Of a stretch of DNA of 64,000 bases, positions 54,972 to 62,743 are shown piece by piece. The translations under genes and the position numbers were made by a program. A model generated the notes under the pieces. That model was given only the letters and a program-made list of their open reading frames with translations, was not told the origin of the DNA and made no database searches. The stretch spans positions 62,001 to 126,000 of the forward strand of contig JADJDQ010000021.1 in assembly GCA_016702605.1 (NCBI GenBank), read 5' to 3'. Numbering within the stretch: position 1 is the first letter of the stretch; every line of letters begins with the position of its first letter. The DNA comes from Candidatus Intricatilinea gracilis (lineage in GTDB: Bacteria; Pseudomonadota; Gammaproteobacteria; Burkholderiales; Burkholderiaceae_C).

Positions 54972-55412
54972 ATGTACAGAACGATTGCAGCAGCCGTCCT
55001 GCTGGCCGCCGCCAGCCTGGCCCAGGCCCAGATCACCCCCACCGGCTTGTGGAAGACCATCGACGACGATGGCAAGACCGAAAAGTCCCTCGTGCGCATC
55101 GTCGACACGGCGGGCGTACTCTCGGGCAAGGTCGAGAAGATCTTCGACGCGGCCAAGCAGGACGCCAAGTGTGAGGAGTGCAGCGACGCTCGCAAGGGTC
55201 AACCGGTGCTCGGCCTGACCATCATCCAGGGCGTCAAGGCCAATGCCGGCGAAGCCGGCCTGTGGGACGGCGGCGAGATCCTCGACCCCAACAACGGCAA
55301 GACCTACAAGGTGCGCATGAAGCCGGTCGACGGCGGCAAGACGCTCGAAGTGCGTGGCTACATCGGCATGCCGCTGCTGGGCCGTACCCAGACCTGGCAA
55401 CGCGTCGAATGA
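54972..55412 (+). CDS. Exported DUF2147 protein
   Basis: A 146-residue protein with a signal peptide (residues 1-20; TIAAAVLLAAASLAQAQ) following a GAGGAGACAGAC ribosome-binding site. The mature domain is DUF2147: ITPTGLWKTIDDDGKTEKSL, VRIVDTAGVLSGKVEKIF, a CEECSDARKGQPVLGLTII block with a CxxC pair, DGGEILDPNNGKTYKVRMKP and LEVRGYIGMPLLGRTQTW. It is a small lipocalin-like beta domain in the periplasm. The function is not established. It sits inside the beta-oxidation cluster, between the acyl-CoA dehydrogenase and FadB-like genes, which suggests a link to lipid or membrane handling. Confidence 0.9.
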   Translation: MYRTIAAAVLLAAASLAQAQITPTGLWKTIDDDGKTEKSLVRIVDTAGVLSGKVEKIFDAAKQDAKCEECSDARKGQPVLGLTIIQGVKANAGEAGLWDGGEILDPNNGKTYKVRMKPVDGGKTLEVRGYIGMPLLGRTQTWQRVE

Positions 55413-55432
55413 CGACGACACAAGGAGATCCC

Positions 55433-57850
55433 ATGAACCGATTCAATGTCCGCAAGGTCGCCGTACTCGGCGCCGGCGTGATGGGCGCGCAGATCGCCGC
55501 CCACCTCGTCAACGTGCGTGTGCCCGTGGTGCTGTTCGACCTGCCAGCCAAGGATGACGGCAAGGGCGGCAGCAAGAGCGCCATCGCCGAAAAGGCCATC
55601 GCCCATCTGGCCAAGATAAAGCCCGCGCCGCTGGGCCTGAGTGAGGAGGCGGTGCGCATCCAGCCCGCCAACTACGACGACCACCTGGGCCTGCTGAGTG
55701 AGTGCGACCTCGTGATCGAGGCCATCGCCGAACGGATGGACTGGAAGCTGGACCTGTACCGCAAGATCGCACCGCACGTGGCGCCCGGAGCCATCGTCGC
55801 GTCCAACACCTCGGGCCTGTCGATCACCAAACTCAGCGAGGCGCTGCCCGAGTCGATCAAGCCGCGTTTCTGCGGCATCCATTTCTTCAACCCGCCGAGG
55901 TATATGTACCTGGTGGAGTTGATCTCCACCCCGACGACGCAGGCCGGCGTGCTCGATCAGCTGGAAACCTTCGTCACCACCAGCCTGGGCAAGGGCGTGG
56001 TGCGCGCCAAGGACACGCCCAACTTCATCGCCAACCGGGTGGGCATTGCCGGCATGCTGGCCACGATCCACGAAGCCGAGAAATTCGGGCTCACCTACGA
56101 CGTGGTCGACGACCTCACCGGCAAGAAGCTCGGCCGCGCCAGCAGCGGCACCTTCCGTACGGCCGACGTGGTGGGCCTGGACACCATGGCCCACGTCATC
56201 AAGACGCTGCAGGACAACCTCGGCCCCGAGCAGGGCAACGATCCGTTCTACGGCAGCTTTGGCACGCCGCCCGTGCTGGCACGGCTGATCGAACAAGGCT
56301 CGTGGGGCCAGAAGAGCGGCGCCGGTTTCTTCAAGAAGGACGGCAAGGCCATCCTGCGCCTGGACCCGACCAAGTTCAGCTACGTGCCTTCGGGCGCCAA
56401 GGCCGACCCACTCGTCGACCGCATCCTCAAGCGCCCGGCGGCCGAGCGCCTCAAGCTGCTGCGTGAGTCGACCAACCCGCAGGCCCAGTTCCTGTGGGCC
56501 ATCCTGCGCGACGCCTTCCACTATGCCGCGGTGCATCTGGAAGCCATTGCCGACACCGCACGCGACGTCGACTTTGCCATGCGCTGGGGCTTCGGCACCA
56601 GACAAGGCCCCTTCGAGTTGTGGCAGGAAGCCGGTTGGGCAACGGTGGCCGGCTGGGTGCAGGCCGACATCGACGCCGGCAAGACGCTGTGCGCCGCCCC
56701 GCTGCCTGCCTGGGTGACGAGTGGTCCGGTGGCCGAAGCCGGCGGTGTACACACCGCGGCAGGTTCGTGGTCGCCGGCGCAGCAGACCTTTGTGCCGCGC
56801 AGTGATCTGGCCGTCTACCAGCGCCAGCATTTCCCCGAAGCCGTGCTGGGCAGCGGTGCGGTGGATGCCCTGAAGAGTGGCACCGAGGTCTGGAAGAACG
56901 ACGAGATCCGCCTGTGGACGCCCGACGGCCAGGTGCTGGTGGCCAGCATCACCGCCAAGCTGCACCTCATCAGCCCGAACGTGACGGCCGGCCTGCTCAA
57001 GGCCGTCGACCTGGCCGAGGCGGGCTACCAGGGCCTGGTGATCTGGTCGCCGGACGATGTGTTCTCGGCCGGCGCCAATCTCGAATCACTCATGCCGGTG
57101 TTCATGAAGCTGGGCGCCAAGGGCATCGCGCCCGAGGAAAAGAAGCTGCAGGACCTGATGCTGCGTGTGCGGTATGCCGGCGTGCCGGTCGTGGCCGCCG
57201 TGCGCGGCCTGGCCCTGGGCGGCGGCTGTGAGCTGGCGGTGCACAGCGCGCGCCGGGTCGTGGCGATGGAAAGCTACGTCGGCCTGGTGGAAGTGGGCGT
57301 CGGCCTCATCCCCGGCGGCGGCGGCCTGACCTACATCGCCCGCCGCGCCGCTGAGGCTGCGGCCGCTGCCCCAGGCACCGACCTGCTGGCCTTCCTGAAG
57401 GAAGGCTTCACCGCAGCCGCGATGGCCAAGGTCGGCACCAGCGCGCTGGAAAGCCGCAAGCTCGGCTACTTGCTCGACAGTGACGTGATCGTGCCGAACA
57501 AGGACGAACTGCTGCACGTGGCGCTCACGCAAGTGAAGGCGCTGGCAGAGACCGGTTACCGCGCACCGCCCAAGGCGATGTTCCAGGTCGCGGGCCGCAA
57601 CGGCATTGCCACCATCAAGTCCAGCCTGGTCGGCATGCGCGACGGCGGCTTCATCAGCGCGCACGACTTCCACATCGCCGGCCTGATCGCCGACGTGGTC
57701 TGCGGCGGCGAGGTCGACGCCGGTTCGGTCGTCAGCGAGGACTACCTCATGACACTCGAGCGCAAGCACTTCTGCGCCTTGCTCGAACACCCCAAGACAC
57801 AAGAGCGGATCATGGGGATGCTTTCGACGGGCAAGCCCGTGCGCAACTGA
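55433..57850 (+). CDS. 3-Hydroxyacyl-CoA dehydrogenase / enoyl-CoA hydratase fusion (FadB-like, dehydrogenase first)
   Basis: An 805-residue multifunctional beta-oxidation enzyme. A clear AAGGAG site precedes the ATG at 55433. The N-terminal dehydrogenase has the NAD loop AVLGAGVMGAQIAAHLVN (9-26), ASNTSGLSI and the catalytic-region histidine in GIHFFNPPRYMYLVELI. A second dehydrogenase C-domain follows to about 500. The C-terminal enoyl-CoA hydratase (about 480-700) has the oxyanion-hole region FSAGANLESL and GLALGGGCELAVHSARRVV. This order is reversed compared with E. coli FadB. It hydrates enoyl-CoA and oxidises 3-hydroxyacyl-CoA to 3-ketoacyl-CoA. The thiolase gene starts 29 bases downstream. 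Confidence 0.94.
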   Translation: MNRFNVRKVAVLGAGVMGAQIAAHLVNVRVPVVLFDLPAKDDGKGGSKSAIAEKAIAHLAKIKPAPLGLSEEAVRIQPANYDDHLGLLSECDLVIEAIAERMDWKLDLYRKIAPHVAPGAIVASNTSGLSITKLSEALPESIKPRFCGIHFFNPPRYMYLVELISTPTTQAGVLDQLETFVTTSLGKGVVRAKDTPNFIANRVGIAGMLATIHEAEKFGLTYDVVDDLTGKKLGRASSGTFRTADVVGLDTMAHVIKTLQDNLGPEQGNDPFYGSFGTPPVLARLIEQGSWGQKSGAGFFKKDGKAILRLDPTKFSYVPSGAKADPLVDRILKRPAAERLKLLRESTNPQAQFLWAILRDAFHYAAVHLEAIADTARDVDFAMRWGFGTRQGPFELWQEAGWATVAGWVQADIDAGKTLCAAPLPAWVTSGPVAEAGGVHTAAGSWSPAQQTFVPRSDLAVYQRQHFPEAVLGSGAVDALKSGTEVWKNDEIRLWTPDGQVLVASITAKLHLISPNVTAGLLKAVDLAEAGYQGLVIWSPDDVFSAGANLESLMPVFMKLGAKGIAPEEKKLQDLMLRVRYAGVPVVAAVRGLALGGGCELAVHSARRVVAMESYVGLVEVGVGLIPGGGGLTYIARRAAEAAAAAPGTDLLAFLKEGFTAAAMAKVGTSALESRKLGYLLDSDVIVPNKDELLHVALTQVKALAETGYRAPPKAMFQVAGRNGIATIKSSLVGMRDGGFISAHDFHIAGLIADVVCGGEVDAGSVVSEDYLMTLERKHFCALLEHPKTQERIMGMLSTGKPVRN

Positions 57851-57879
57851 GCCCGACGGCAAGCAAGGAACACATCATC

Positions 57880-59079
57880 ATGACGAAGCAAGTTCAAGAC
57901 GCCTACATCGTCGCCGCCAGCCGTACGCCGATCGGCAAGTCGCATCGCGGCTACTTCCGCAACACCCGACCGGACGACCTGCTGGTCGCGGCCATACGCG
58001 GCGCGCTGGCCCAGGTGCCGAATCTCGACCCCAAGTCGATCGAAGACGCCATCATCGGCTGCGCCATGCCCGAAGGTGAGCAGGGCCTGAACGTGGCGCG
58101 CATCGGTGCGCTGCTGGCCGGGCTGCCCAACTCGGTGGGTGGTATTACCGTCAACCGCTTCTGCGCCTCGGGCCTGTCGGCGGTGCAGATGGCGGCCGAC
58201 CGCATCCGTGTGGGTGAGGCCGACGTGATGATTGCCGGCGGCTGCGAGAGCATGAGCCTGGTGCCCATGAGCGGCAACAAGCCCAGCTTCAACCCCGCCA
58301 TCTTCGAGCGCGACGAGAACATCGGCATCGCCTACGGCATGGGGCTGACGGCCGAGAAGGTGGCGCAGCAGTGGAAGGTCAGCCGCGCCGACCAGGATGC
58401 GTTTGCGCTGGCCTCGCATCAGAAGGCGCTGGCGGCTCAGGCGGCGGGTGACTTCACTGCCGAGATCACGCCGTTCGAGGTGGTCGACCGCCGTCCGAAC
58501 CTGGCGACCGGTGAAGTGATCGAAAAGCGCCGCATCGTCAGTCTGGACGAAGGCGCTCGCCCCGACACCAGCCTGGAAGGTCTGGGCAAGTTGAAGGCGG
58601 TGTTCGCCGCCAAGGGCTCGGTCACCGCGGGCAACAGTTCGCAGACCAGCGATGGAGCGGGTGCACTCATCCTGGCCAGCGAGGCGGCCGTCAAACGTTT
58701 CGACCTGAAGCCGCTGGCGCGTTTCGTCAGCTTTGCCTCGCGCGGCGTGCCGCCCGAGATCATGGGCATCGGCCCGATCGAGGCCATCCCGGCAGCACTC
58801 AAGAACGCCGGCCTGACGCAGGACCAGATCGACTGGATCGAGCTGAACGAGGCCTTCGCGGCCCAGGCGCTGGCCGTCATCAATACCTGCGGGCTGGACC
58901 CGACCAAGGTCAATCGTATGGGCGGTGCCATTGCGCTGGGCCATCCGCTGGGTGCCACCGGCGCCATCCGCGCCGCCACGGTGGTGCATGCGCTGCAGCG
59001 CCACAACCTGAAGTACGGCATGTTGACCATGTGTGTCGGCACCGGCCAGGGCGCGGCGGGCATCTTCGAGCGCGTCTGA
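57880..59079 (+). CDS. Acetyl-CoA C-acyltransferase (3-ketoacyl-CoA thiolase, FadA-like)
   Basis: A 399-residue thiolase that releases acetyl-CoA from 3-ketoacyl-CoA, closing the beta-oxidation cycle. The nucleophilic cysteine is in VNRFCASGLSAVQM (near 90), and the C-terminal pair is GGAIALGHPLGATGAIRA (histidine near 353) and MLTMCVGTGQGAAGIFERV (second cysteine near 386). Length and motifs match biosynthetic/degradative thiolases; degradative function follows from the FadB-like neighbour. The ATG follows AAGGAACACATC. Two hairpins lie just after its stop. Confidence 0.94.
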   Translation: MTKQVQDAYIVAASRTPIGKSHRGYFRNTRPDDLLVAAIRGALAQVPNLDPKSIEDAIIGCAMPEGEQGLNVARIGALLAGLPNSVGGITVNRFCASGLSAVQMAADRIRVGEADVMIAGGCESMSLVPMSGNKPSFNPAIFERDENIGIAYGMGLTAEKVAQQWKVSRADQDAFALASHQKALAAQAAGDFTAEITPFEVVDRRPNLATGEVIEKRRIVSLDEGARPDTSLEGLGKLKAVFAAKGSVTAGNSSQTSDGAGALILASEAAVKRFDLKPLARFVSFASRGVPPEIMGIGPIEAIPAALKNAGLTQDQIDWIELNEAFAAQALAVINTCGLDPTKVNRMGGAIALGHPLGATGAIRAATVVHALQRHNLKYGMLTMCVGTGQGAAGIFERV

Positions 59080-59092
59080 CCCCGGGGCGGCG

Positions 59093-59137
59093 GCGCGATG
59101 TCGATCGCGCGCCCCGGCTTGCGCCGGCGCAAGCCGG
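59093..59137 (+). terminator. Two consecutive perfect hairpins after the thiolase gene
   Basis: GCGCGAT-GTCG-ATCGCGC at 59093-59110 is followed by a 24-base perfect palindrome at 59114-59137 (CCGGCTTGCG..., fully self-complementary). Neither has a T-run. They begin 14 bases after the stop and may act as a factor-assisted terminator or mRNA-end protection before the separately promoted hydratase gene. Confidence 0.5.
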
Positions 59138-59273
59138 CCCGATAGCGACTTACCCTAGGCCAGGCCGACTCGGGCGCAGCTGGCGTCGGCACGTCATCAA
59201 TCTTTTGTATCCTTCGCGCCCGCGGACCTGTCGATCCCGGCCAACGCGCCTGATACCGGTTCGAGGAGTTTTC

Positions 59274-60056
59274 ATGAGCATCAAGACTGCGGTCCTGAAT
59301 GGTGTCGCCACCATCGAGATCGCCCGCCCCGAGAAGAAGAACGCGCTGACCATGGTGATGTACCAGGCCATGGCAGACGCCTTGATCGCCGCCCGTGGCG
59401 ACGCCTCGGTGCGTTCTGTGCTGATCAGCGGTCAGCCCGGCATCTTCACGTCGGGCAACGACCTGGAAGACTTCATGAAGCGCCCGCCGCAGGGCGCCGA
59501 GTCGCCGGTCTTTCGCTTCATGCAGGCGCTGCGGGATTGCGACAAGCCGGTCATCGCCGCCGTCACCGGCGCGGCCATCGGCATCGGCACCACGATGCTG
59601 CTGCACTGCGACTTCGTCTACGTGAGCGACGAAGCCCGTCTGGCCATGCCTTTCGTCGGCCTGGGGCTCGTGCCCGAATTTGCCTCCAGCCTGCTCGTGC
59701 CGCGCCTGATGGGCCACGTCAAGGCGGCCGAAAAACTGCTGCTCGGCGACCCGTTCACCGGTGCCGACGCGGTCGACTGCGGCATCGCCAATGCCGTGTT
59801 GCCGGCCGGCGAGGTGTTGCCCCATGCACGTCGAGTGGCCGAACGTTTCAATGCCCTGGCGCCCGACGCCGTGCGCGCCAGCAAACGGCTCATGCGCGCC
59901 GGCAATGACACGGCGGTGCGCGCCGCCATCGCAGCCGAAGGCGAGGTATTTGCTTTGCAGTTGCGCAGCCCTGAAGCGCGTGAGGCCTTTCAGGCCTTCT
60001 TCGAGAAGCGCAAGCCCGATTTCAATCGCCTGACCGAGGTTCCTCCCGCGTCGTGA
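59274..60056 (+). CDS. Enoyl-CoA hydratase/isomerase family protein
   Basis: A 260-residue crotonase-fold protein. The ATG at 59274 follows GAGGAG and gives the family start MSIKTAVLNGVATIEIARPE. The oxyanion-hole stretches are FTSGNDLEDFM and AVTGAAIGIGTTMLLHCDFV. The catalytic-position residue region VGLGLVPEFASSLLVPRLMG has Pro-Glu as in isomerases and many paralogues rather than the two glutamates of classical crotonase, so isomerase or other acyl-CoA activity is possible. A 194-base gap with hairpins precedes it, so it may have its own promoter; it overlaps the next gene by four bases (GTGA). Confidence 0.9.
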   Translation: MSIKTAVLNGVATIEIARPEKKNALTMVMYQAMADALIAARGDASVRSVLISGQPGIFTSGNDLEDFMKRPPQGAESPVFRFMQALRDCDKPVIAAVTGAAIGIGTTMLLHCDFVYVSDEARLAMPFVGLGLVPEFASSLLVPRLMGHVKAAEKLLLGDPFTGADAVDCGIANAVLPAGEVLPHARRVAERFNALAPDAVRASKRLMRAGNDTAVRAAIAAEGEVFALQLRSPEAREAFQAFFEKRKPDFNRLTEVPPAS

Positions 60057-60886
60057 CCCTGCCGCCCGCCCCTCCAGAAGATCCCGTCGCCCCCGCCAGC
60101 TTCCTGCATTTCCTGGGGCGCGGCTTGTTGTCGCCCATGTTGATGGTGCAGGCGGCGCGGGTGAAACGCGACATCCCGCGCCTGCCCGAGCCGCCTGGCG
60201 ACCGCCTCGGCGTGGTCGGTGAAGGGGAGGTGGGGCTGCGTATCCTGGTGGTGGGCGACTCGTCGGCTGCTGGTGTGGGCGCGGCCTCTCAGGACGAGGC
60301 GCTGGGCAAACAACTCGCGATCGAACTTTCCAAGAGCGGGCGCGGCGCGGTGGGCTGGCAGGTGGTGGCGCGCAGCGGCATCGGCGCGCAGGCCACGCTG
60401 GCGCTGATGGCGTCGGTCAAGCTGCTGCCGGCCGATGTGCTGGTGACCGTGCTGGGCGTCAACGACGTGATGGAGCGCACCAACCCGGGCGAGTGGCTGC
60501 GTGGTCTCGATGCCATCCACAACCATGCACGCTGGCGTGCGGGCGTGCACCATACCGTGCACTGCGCACCGCCACGCGTCGACATGATGCCGGTCTTCCC
60601 GCAGCCGTTGCGCTGGGTCCTGGGTGGTGCGGCAGCGCGGCTCGACACCGCCCTCAAGGCACGCCTGCGTGGGGCGCGCCGGCGCACGCGATTTGCGCTG
60701 CCATTCGACCCACGCGTCGAAAAGCCGGCCGACTGGCTGGCGGCCGACGGTTTCCACCCCAACGCGCTGCTCTACCGGCGCTGGGCCGAAGCCCTGGCCA
60801 CCCACATCGACGTCGACCTGGCGCACATGCCCGAGGCCAACGCCGTGCGGCCGAGCGGTTTTTCGGGCTTCGATACCCTGCGCTGA
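60053..60886 (+). CDS. SGNH/GDSL-family hydrolase
   Basis: A 277-residue esterase-like protein. The GTG start overlaps the hydratase stop (GTGA), so it is translationally coupled. SGNH blocks are the serine in LVVGDSSAAGVGA (near 70), RSGIGAQATLALM for the glycine, VLGVNDVMERTNPGEW for the asparagine, and the Asp-His pair in ADGFHPNALLYRRWAE. The N-terminus has a hydrophobic helix (FLHFLGRGLLSPMLMVQAARV) that may anchor it. It probably hydrolyses an acyl ester or thioester connected to the lipid cluster, although the substrate is unknown. The C-terminal 20 residues are unstructured in appearance. Confidence 0.85.
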   Translation: MTLPPAPPEDPVAPASFLHFLGRGLLSPMLMVQAARVKRDIPRLPEPPGDRLGVVGEGEVGLRILVVGDSSAAGVGAASQDEALGKQLAIELSKSGRGAVGWQVVARSGIGAQATLALMASVKLLPADVLVTVLGVNDVMERTNPGEWLRGLDAIHNHARWRAGVHHTVHCAPPRVDMMPVFPQPLRWVLGGAAARLDTALKARLRGARRRTRFALPFDPRVEKPADWLAADGFHPNALLYRRWAEALATHIDVDLAHMPEANAVRPSGFSGFDTLR

Positions 60887-60982
60887 GCCTCGCTGCCTCG
60901 CAATCTCCACCGGCTGACAGGCGCAACAGCGTCGCCACCGCCAGCCACAATTCGCCACCCGAACAGCCCTGCAGACGAACCC

Positions 60983-62257
60983 ATGTTCACTCCTGTCGCC
61001 TTGCGCATCCCTCACCCCGGCTCCACGGCGCATGGCGCGGCCCGCCTGTTCACCGTGCTGGCGCTGGCGTGGGGGGCTTCACATCTGGCAGTCTTGCCTG
61101 CCCTGGCCCAGACGCCGGCGGCCAACCCGGCGCCGGCAGGCGAGGCCCTCGAGCTCGAGTTCTGGAAGTCGGTCGACCGCATCGGCACGCCGCGCGCCTA
61201 CCGCATCTACCTGGACAAGTATCCGAACGGCCTGTTTGCACCACTGGCACGCGAGGCCATCTTGCGTGCAGGTTCGCCCGTGGCGCCCGCCGCTGCACCC
61301 ACCCAGGTCGCGCCACAGACGATCACGACGCCGGCGACCCCTGCCGCGGCGGGCGCAGCGATCACTGCGCCCGCGGCGCCGGTGGCTGCACGTGCGAAGT
61401 TGCCGCTCACCTACTTCAAGGATCAGGCCACCAGCGGTGCCGTGACCTTCGGTATCGGTGATCGCTTCAACGGGCCGGGCCCGGTCCGGGTGGGCTGGGG
61501 CAAGTCCAACAAGCAAGTGCCGCTACCTTCGGGCGAGTGGGTCGCCCTGGCCGCCACCGACCACGACGAGCGCAATGTGACAGGCATGGCCCCCACGGTC
61601 AGTGTCAGCCGCAGCTATGCCGCCAATGCCATGGTGGCGGGCAGCCTCAAGCTCACGACGGTGGCTCTGGGCAAATTCGACGGCAACCAGCTCGCCGCGC
61701 TCATCCTGGTCATGCTCAACCGCACGCCCCTGGTGGCACAGATGACGTCGCCGGAAGGCGAGGCCTGCGAGGGCGGCAAGGACGCGCGACTGTTCGAGTT
61801 CAAGGAAGGCGCCTTCTACCGGCGCACCTGTGGTCTGGCCCTGGCGGTCGACAACCCGCTGTCCGACACGGCTCGGGTCGGGCCGGCCGGCCTGCTGGCC
61901 GACGTCAATGCCAGCCTGAGCCGCATGGGCGCCAGCGTCAAGGGCCCTGGCGTCGTCACTACCTTGATGTTCTCGGGGGCCACCGACGGCTGGATGAGGC
62001 TGCAGCGGATCGACTTCCCGGCCGTCTACCCGGAGCTCGAATCCGTCTTGCCCCGACAGCTGGAAGCAGCTGGCAAGTCACCGCCGAACGACGGGCATCC
62101 GAGCGCGGTGTATCTGCGCCAGTTGCGCAGTTGGCTGGACGGTTACGTCACCAAGGCCTACACCGGCTGGCGTCGTGACCTCGAAGAGAATGACCTGGAG
62201 CCCGGCACGCCCGCACGCAGTTCGCCTGCGCTGCCCGACTTCAGTCCGAAGTTCTAG
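60983..62257 (+). CDS. Exported hypothetical protein with caspase-associated-like repeat
   Basis: A 424-residue protein with a long signal peptide (about 1-43, ending LPALAQ). Residues about 53-93 (LELEFWKSVDRIGTPRAYRI and YLDKYPNGLFAPLAREAI) resemble the short FW-Y-YPNG-F repeat seen beside caspase-like and peptidase domains. An Ala/Pro/Thr linker (95-137) leads to a beta-rich C-terminal region (about 140-400) with cysteines near 262 and 281 in EGEACEGGKDARLFEF and FYRRTCGLAL that may form a disulphide. I do not recognise that C-terminal domain. It lies 96 bases after the SGNH gene and ends before the thioesterase. No clear partner is visible; envelope location is inferred from the signal. 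Confidence 0.75.
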   Translation: MFTPVALRIPHPGSTAHGAARLFTVLALAWGASHLAVLPALAQTPAANPAPAGEALELEFWKSVDRIGTPRAYRIYLDKYPNGLFAPLAREAILRAGSPVAPAAAPTQVAPQTITTPATPAAAGAAITAPAAPVAARAKLPLTYFKDQATSGAVTFGIGDRFNGPGPVRVGWGKSNKQVPLPSGEWVALAATDHDERNVTGMAPTVSVSRSYAANAMVAGSLKLTTVALGKFDGNQLAALILVMLNRTPLVAQMTSPEGEACEGGKDARLFEFKEGAFYRRTCGLALAVDNPLSDTARVGPAGLLADVNASLSRMGASVKGPGVVTTLMFSGATDGWMRLQRIDFPAVYPELESVLPRQLEAAGKSPPNDGHPSAVYLRQLRSWLDGYVTKAYTGWRRDLEENDLEPGTPARSSPALPDFSPKF

Positions 62258-62288
62258 GCCAGCCGGAGAGCCCGCCCGGCCCCTGGTC

Positions 62289-62723
62289 TCAGGGCAGTGC
62301 CAGTGCTGTCGAAAGTTGGCGCGGCCGGCCCTGCAGGTCGATCGCCACATAGGTCAGGCGCGCCTCGGTCACCTTGACCTGTTCGGGGGCATCCGGCTTG
62401 CGATCGGCCCAGACCTCGACGTGCACGGTGATCGAGGTCTTGCCGACTCGTTCGACGCTGGCGTAGAAACTCACCAGGTCGCCCACCGACACCGGCTGCT
62501 TGAAGACGAACTCATTCACCGCCACGGTGGCAATACGACCGCGCGCCACACGCGCCGGCAAGACGGCGCCGGCAATGTCGACCTGCCCCATGATCCAGCC
62601 GCCGAAGATGTCGCCGTTGCCGTTGGCGTCGGCCGGCATGGGCATCACGCGCAACACCAGTTGCTTGTCGGGACCGAGGCCGGGTGGCACCGGCAGCGCG
62701 GCGATTGTGTTCTGATGACTCAT
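62289..62723 (-). CDS. Acyl-CoA thioesterase, YciA-type hotdog fold
   Basis: A 144-residue hotdog-fold enzyme. It starts MSHQNTIAALPVPPGLGPDK at the ATG at 62723. The active-site region LRVMPMPADANGNGDIFGGW with IMGQVDIAGAV matches YciA (DxNxxGDIFGGxxL pattern), and VAVNEFVFKQPVSVGDLVSF and VEVWADRK form the remaining strands. It hydrolyses acyl-CoA to acid and CoA, plausibly balancing the nearby beta-oxidation genes. It is divergent from the ABC transporter gene with only 20 bases between start codons, so the promoters must lie partly inside each other's coding region. Confidence 0.9.
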   Translation of the reverse strand: MSHQNTIAALPVPPGLGPDKQLVLRVMPMPADANGNGDIFGGWIMGQVDIAGAVLPARVARGRIATVAVNEFVFKQPVSVGDLVSFYASVERVGKTSITVHVEVWADRKPDAPEQVKVTEARLTYVAIDLQGRPRQLSTALALP

Positions 62724-62743
62724 ATCGTCCCGATTCTTCCACG

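Noticed and set aside
53028..55421. A 797-codon minus-strand open frame opposite the acyl-CoA dehydrogenase and DUF2147 genes
   Set aside because: The plus strand carries two complete recognised proteins with ribosome-binding sites; the minus frame has mirror-type composition only.
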